Below are positions 60,201 to 64,000 of a DNA stretch of 64,000 nt, piece after piece. Source of the stretch: Candidatus Cloacimonadota bacterium (GTDB lineage: Bacteria; Cloacimonadota; Cloacimonadia; Cloacimonadales; Cloacimonadaceae). Each line of letters begins with the position of its first letter. Positions within the stretch are counted from its first letter, which is position 1. The stretch is from positions 33,283-97,282 of the forward strand of contig JAAYEF010000021.1 in assembly GCA_012728875.1 (NCBI GenBank), written 5' to 3'. Below the pieces are notes generated by a model. That model was not told the DNA's origin. It did not search any database and was given only the letters and a program-made list of their open reading frames with translations. The translations under genes and the position numbers were made by a program.

Positions 60201-61346
60201 ACCAGAAAGAATTATGGCTGGACTGCCTGGGATTGCTACCGACGTTTGATTCAAAGCTGGGGCATGGCTTATGGCATTCCGCGGGATGAATTTGACGCTG
60301 TGATGATAGCCTTCAAACGCCTCCACGGGGTGAAGCTGAAAACGCAGTTCACGCCGTTGCAGATGCGCCACATGTCGGAGGATTACAAAAAGATATTAGA
60401 GCAGCATGGCATCGAACTGGAGCAGGATTTGTTTTTGCAACTCAAACGCGCGGTAGAACATGTGATGGATTCCTGGAACACAGACCGCGCCCGGCTGTAT
60501 AGGCAAAAGCTTCAGATCGCAGACGACTGGGGCACCGCGGTCACCATCCAGCAGATGGTTTTGGGAAACATCAGCCTGGAATCCGGAACTGGAGTGGTTT
60601 TCACCCACGCGCCCTGGAGCAAGGCGCCGGGAATCACTCTGAATGGGGATTTCACCCTTTGCAGCCAGGGCGAGGACGTTGTTGGCGGTTTGGTGCACAC
60701 TCTGCCCATTTCGGAGCGGCAGCGCAGTCTGTCCCGCGAACCGGTGGAAGCCTCTCTGGAAAAGGATTTTCCCCAGATTCATGCCAGGCTTATGGATTTG
60801 GCAAAGCAACTGATTGAAGAACGCGGCTATCCGCATCAGGAGATTGAATTTACCTTTGAGGGGCCGCAGCTATCCCAGCTTTATATCCTCCAAACCAGGA
60901 ACCAGGTTATCACCAAACCCAGTGCCCACACCGTTTTCAACGTTCCCAAACGCGAATTGAAACTGCTGGGCAATGGCATTGGGATTGGAAAAGGCGTGGT
61001 GAACGGCCTGATTGCCATCTCGCGGGCGGACATCGATGCACTCAAACACAGGGGTTTGCCGCTGATTCTGGTGCGTCCGGACACCGTTCCCGAAGACATG
61101 GAACTGCTTTTCGACTGTCAGGGTCTGCTAACCTCAAGGGGCGGAGTCACTTCCCACGCTGCGGTCACCGCCGCCAGGCTGAACATCCCCGGAATTGTGA
61201 ACTGCCGTCAACTGCGGGTTTTGGAAAAGGAAAAGATCTGCCGCATTGGCGAAACCATCCTCAAACCGGGTGACCCGATCGCCATTGATGCCGGCAGCGG
61301 AGGAATATATCTGGGACATTACCCCGTGGAAACGATTGTGAATTAA
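57285..61346 (+). CDS. PEP/pyruvate-binding (PPDK-like) domain protein with large unknown N-terminus
   Basis: FSVRSGAALSLPGALDTFLNIGMND, LTSRGGVTSHAAVTAARLNIPGIV; TTG start. Confidence 0.85.
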   Translation: MDKIESQALASNLAQTQVKQIVLSPQSLWLLEQSEAYFGIHQRTRLFLEELHHPFSNLGSALELLRQSITGDLWFWAQLPQRERALKSILNIFEDIFSRAPDDKIKQNTLGEFLGFVIALAENEEVPQSILDQAFEVLESWHATAPEFFVSASGQFFKSLQKFWPRLQEREKAISLLRSVFQASVELWNATSSISAWRSKYADLVSIGEKELEKAVGKEFFADCLKQVKAAQSLEDFASIPSFSDIAARLRDQISSFPSLPEKIHYIFYLLGLPTMTTLSDHLLWDLNRLLAELHNSLSVKEINLLIDSIFENLAEFKNRHCSIVLDCVLTIGKVILDPKEPELGKRCLRQIIDLGFVEPGEIKINSDWQIVANKNHIKNIRVWLELIGIDPVFCKDMLAALIINLIQGGIFISDTDLFQKDVSKFLNSNLEPLYVQAKQLLRLFPVFYHEIGAEGEIRDLSTEIDEMSGRRDRLIHFVRKQVHTESNNTHIILLHSILDYWTDLDSRHLKGLLPEDVELFIQKADERTKLQNRAVKKFFRDHKVNADSLLGQSWHAVEPLFRKVKKEDFSLRRLELLVRIHYMLLDKYQLDPYDIVKFLARFNWFDERERQRFEKSLKRSDHNGSIRQILDYIERLNQVVLNPDPSQGWENIYYKRHIAAGIPSMYGQYREPKLEALGMVFRLENLMERLMEQNIARLNLDYITASTLKRIISILELFELGMAREGVTSEAFSSAVEMLKSGQQTVPLTLDQYLDLFNQIKDSITELIQEYYYRFYEQELGRRPVKMRKYKKHMAQQMLAEEFFRKLLSSSFLVQLMDNFIARVLEALNSMKRAFGSGELRRVMSYDPDLMFIPLHVNRGKLDNQVLLGSKAHFLKRMHSYGFPIPPGFVISTEMHRFRGVLRAHAGIQREMEELLKQNIRRVERKTGLKLGDPEAPLLFSVRSGAALSLPGALDTFLNIGMNDEVTLKLSTRKNYGWTAWDCYRRLIQSWGMAYGIPRDEFDAVMIAFKRLHGVKLKTQFTPLQMRHMSEDYKKILEQHGIELEQDLFLQLKRAVEHVMDSWNTDRARLYRQKLQIADDWGTAVTIQQMVLGNISLESGTGVVFTHAPWSKAPGITLNGDFTLCSQGEDVVGGLVHTLPISERQRSLSREPVEASLEKDFPQIHARLMDLAKQLIEERGYPHQEIEFTFEGPQLSQLYILQTRNQVITKPSAHTVFNVPKRELKLLGNGIGIGKGVVNGLIAISRADIDALKHRGLPLILVRPDTVPEDMELLFDCQGLLTSRGGVTSHAAVTAARLNIPGIVNCRQLRVLEKEKICRIGETILKPGDPIAIDAGSGGIYLGHYPVETIVN

Positions 61347-61380
61347 ACAAATACAAAAAAAATATAGAAAGGAGTATCGC

Positions 61381-62601
61381 ATGAGTCAGGACATGAAAAA
61401 CAAAAAACTGCTGGGGATCAACAGCCTCGGCAGAATTGGCAAACAATTGCTCTGGAACATGATTCACCTCCGCCATTTTGACGGCGTTGTGGTAAACTGC
61501 GGCCGCGAAGTGGGCAAAAAACTGGATGACCTGATCCAGATCATCGAACACGATTCAACCTATGGCAGTATCCACAAATTCCTCTTTGGCATGGTGGGTC
61601 GCAAGGCTGAGATCAAGATTCTGGACGCTGAACAGCAGCTTTTCAGCATCGAGGGAATTCCGGTGAAAGTGCTGCGTACCGCCCGCAATCCCAAAGACAT
61701 CGATTGGCTGAAGGAAGGGGTGAAAATCGTGGTGGATTGCACCGGGCAGTTTACCGACCCCAATGCCACTTCCGATCAGGGTAAACCCTGTCTGCGCGGA
61801 CACTTGGAAGCCGGAGCTCTGAAGGTGATCAACAGCGCTCCCTTCAAAAGTAAAAGCGCCCACGTGCACGCTTCGCCGGATGCCATCACCATGATTTATG
61901 GCATCAACCATCTGGATTACAATCCCGCCCAACACCATGTGATCAGCGCAGCCAGCTGTACCACCACCGGGTTGGCGCACTTGATGAAACCACTTCTGGA
62001 ACATGAAGATACGGCGAAGATCATGACTGCCTACATGAGCACCATCCACGCTGCCACAAACACGCAAAGCATCCTGGACAACATTCCAAAAGCCGGAGCC
62101 AGCGACCTCAGAAAATCCCGCAGCATGTTGAACAACATCATTCTTTCCACCACCGGCGCTGCCAAGGCTTTGGAACTGGTGATCCCAAAAATCAAATCCG
62201 TGGGTTTCATGGCAGATTCCGTGCGTATTCCCACCTCCACGGTTTCCCTGATAAATCTGAATCTTACGCTCCAAACGCGTGTGGACAAGAAGGGTAACCC
62301 CGTTCTTTCTGGTGAGTTTATCAACCGCATTTACAAAGATGCCGCGGCTGGTCCGCAAAAAGATCTGCTGGTTTACACCGAACGCCAAAATGTTTCCGCG
62401 GACATGATTGGCACCAGGGCGTCGGTGGTTTTGGAAGCTCATGAAACCCATATCCGCACATTCTTTATGCCCATTCCGGGTGGGGAAGGCACAGTACCTG
62501 TCTCCCATGCCAGAATCTGCGGCTGGTATGACAACGAACTGGGCTCCTACACCTACAGTCTTTCCAAACTTGTGCAATATATCGACGAAACATTGCCCTG
62601 A
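61381..62601 (+). CDS. Divergent glyceraldehyde-3-phosphate dehydrogenase paralog
   Basis: INSLGRIGKQLLW, SAASCTTTGLAHLMKPL, WYDNELGSYTYSLSKLVQYI. Confidence 0.9.
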   Translation: MSQDMKNKKLLGINSLGRIGKQLLWNMIHLRHFDGVVVNCGREVGKKLDDLIQIIEHDSTYGSIHKFLFGMVGRKAEIKILDAEQQLFSIEGIPVKVLRTARNPKDIDWLKEGVKIVVDCTGQFTDPNATSDQGKPCLRGHLEAGALKVINSAPFKSKSAHVHASPDAITMIYGINHLDYNPAQHHVISAASCTTTGLAHLMKPLLEHEDTAKIMTAYMSTIHAATNTQSILDNIPKAGASDLRKSRSMLNNIILSTTGAAKALELVIPKIKSVGFMADSVRIPTSTVSLINLNLTLQTRVDKKGNPVLSGEFINRIYKDAAAGPQKDLLVYTERQNVSADMIGTRASVVLEAHETHIRTFFMPIPGGEGTVPVSHARICGWYDNELGSYTYSLSKLVQYIDETLP

Positions 62602-62625
62602 TGCCTGAAAAGCAAGGCAATATGA

Positions 62626-62658
62626 GAAAGGGCGGAACGTGATGTCCGCCCTTTTTCG
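62626..62658 (+). terminator. Rho-independent terminator
   Basis: AAAGGGCGGA-acgtgatg-TCCGCCCTTTTT. Confidence 0.85.
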
Positions 62659-62720
62659 TTTCACCCATAAAAGAACCTGCACCCAGCTCCTTGTTTCAGT
62701 GTGTCCATCACTTCTTGATC

Positions 62721-62785
62721 AAGCCTTAATCAAGTCTTAATAATTAACGCTTGATTAAGACTTGATAATCACTTGATTAAGGCTT
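62721..62785. repeat. Nested inverted repeats
   Basis: AAGCCTTAATCAAGT (62721-62735) / ACTTGATTAAGGCTT (62771-62785), inner TCAAGTCTTAAT / ATTAAGACTTGA. Confidence 0.85.
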
Positions 62786-62881
62786 TCAAGCAAGGGTGAC
62801 CCATCCTGAAATGGGTTGACCGAAAATCCGGAATTAGGTGATCGGTCATGAAAAAGACATCTACATGACTGAAAAATACAA

Positions 62882-62941
62882 AACCCGGATCAGCGGCTCA
62901 ATTCAGAAGAATGAGCAATCTGACCCGGGTTGCTGTAACTT
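62882..62941. repeat. 12-bp inverted repeat downstream of the 62967 gene
   Basis: AACCCGGATCAG ... CTGACCCGGGTT, one mismatch. Confidence 0.55.
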
Positions 62942-62966
62942 TTACCCGTTCAGAGTATCGCTTGAT

Positions 62967-64000
62967 TTAGTTTATTGCTGTGATGCGGAAAAAGCGGGCT
63001 CGAACGTTTGGGGTCAGGTATTGGGTCACCACACCGTCGGAGAGGTTTTGGTCGATGATGTATTGGATATACTGGGTGTAAACCCCGTCGGGCGTGTCGG
63101 AAGCCCAGACCGTATAAGCCATGGCTTCAGGCACTTGAGCCCAAACGAGCTCAATGGTTCCAGCGTTTTCGGTAAAGCTCAGAATCTGCGGAGTGACGAG
63201 GTTGGTTCCATCTCCAATGATGATTTGCCTGCCAAAAACCGTTCCGTTGTAGGGACGCCAGGTGCCCAAGATGGTGGGATCAGCATTGTAGTTGAGGGTA
63301 TAGCTGTTTTGTTGCACAACGCCATTGAACCACCATTGTGAAGCCCCGATCTCTGAAACCAGATACAGTCTTCCGCTCCAGTTTATGGTTCCGGCATTGC
63401 GGATGTATTGATCCTGGGTTCCGTTGATATAGAGGTATCTGCTGTCGATGCTGTTGTAGTTATACAAGTCTCCAGCCACGTTCAAGTTCAGGGTGGCGTT
63501 GGCTCCATAGCTGATGGTGCCATAGTTTTTCAGCATGCTTCCCACCGTGACGTTAACAGCGTAATACGTTGGCGTACTGATGGTTCCCTTGTTTGTCAGG
63601 GTGCCTGAAATGGTGTTGGGTCCATTCAGGTGAACTGTCCCGTCAAACCCGATATTGTTTGCCTGAAAGGTATGTAAAACAGGGGGTTGGTTGCTGTCAT
63701 TGAGTATTCCGTTGATATAATTTGCTCCATTGCCGGAAAAAATGGCATTTTGGAAGCTTCCGCCGATGAGAGAAATGCTGCGATCAATCCCGTTATAATA
63801 CATGAACAGGTTGTTGTTTTTCAAATCAATGACGCTGTCCTTGAAACTCAAGTTTGAAAGCAATTCGATGTTGCCGCTGCCTGCATCGGCTGTGAAGTTT
63901 GAGTTTGTGATGGGCTCGGCAGAGCTTGATTGATAGAGCTGATGCGGACCGGGGGCAATCAACTTGATGTTATTGGCGTTAATGCTGCCATTGTTATGAA
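62967..64000 (-). CDS. Secreted/surface beta-rich repeat protein, C-terminal part (continues beyond window)
   Basis: Repetitive N/G/T-rich segments (NKGTISTPTYYAVNVTVGSMLKNYGTI...), terminal Fn3-like IELVWAQVPEAMAYTVWASDTPDG; frame stays open to window end. Confidence 0.7.
   Translation of the reverse strand, partial: HNNGSINANNIKLIAPGPHQLYQSSSAEPITNSNFTADAGSGNIELLSNLSFKDSVIDLKNNNLFMYYNGIDRSISLIGGSFQNAIFSGNGANYINGILNDSNQPPVLHTFQANNIGFDGTVHLNGPNTISGTLTNKGTISTPTYYAVNVTVGSMLKNYGTISYGANATLNLNVAGDLYNYNSIDSRYLYINGTQDQYIRNAGTINWSGRLYLVSEIGASQWWFNGVVQQNSYTLNYNADPTILGTWRPYNGTVFGRQIIIGDGTNLVTPQILSFTENAGTIELVWAQVPEAMAYTVWASDTPDGVYTQYIQYIIDQNLSDGVVTQYLTPNVRARFFRITAIN

Noticed and set aside
61555-62682. 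375-aa minus-strand ORF
   Set aside because: Antisense shadow of the GAPDH paralog; codon-bias artefact.
62838-63341. 167-aa plus-strand ORF
   Set aside because: Antisense to the surface-protein gene that runs off the window.

Overview
This 64 kb window looks like a bacterial chromosome, possibly a Cloacimonadota-like lineage (impression only, not tested). Two ordinary housekeeping blocks (about 1-2040 and 34500-64000) flank a roughly 32 kb accessory island (about 2.1-34.4 kb). The housekeeping blocks carry the fabF 3' end, rnc, a radical SAM protein, envelope proteins, a PHP/DnaE-like protein, tsaB, an oxygen-detoxification cluster, two GAPDH paralogs, an aldolase, rmuC, a LexA-like repressor, a Ser/Thr kinase, polA and a PPDK-like protein. 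The island starts with a Mu-like transposition module: a LexA/S24-type repressor, a DDE transposase, a MuB/TniB-like ATPase and repeated TGTCCAAGCG motifs. Next is a convergent two-gene ATPase/putative nuclease module. The rest is a long co-directional operon: HTH regulator, DUF4007 protein, giant P-loop ATPase, compact PAPS-reductase-like protein, DndA/IscS-like cysteine desulfurase, DptF-like, DptG-like, DptH-like (HerA), a second DUF4007-like protein, a second giant P-loop ATPase, a DUF6602-like protein and a reverse transcriptase. It resembles a DNA-phosphorothioation defence locus, but no DndB, DndD or DndE could be seen. Instead, two paralogous 'DUF4007-like + giant ATPase' modules bracket the sulfur-transfer and DptFGH genes, and an RT gene follows. 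This is the best candidate for an undescribed system here. All family calls come from reading motifs; no database search was run.
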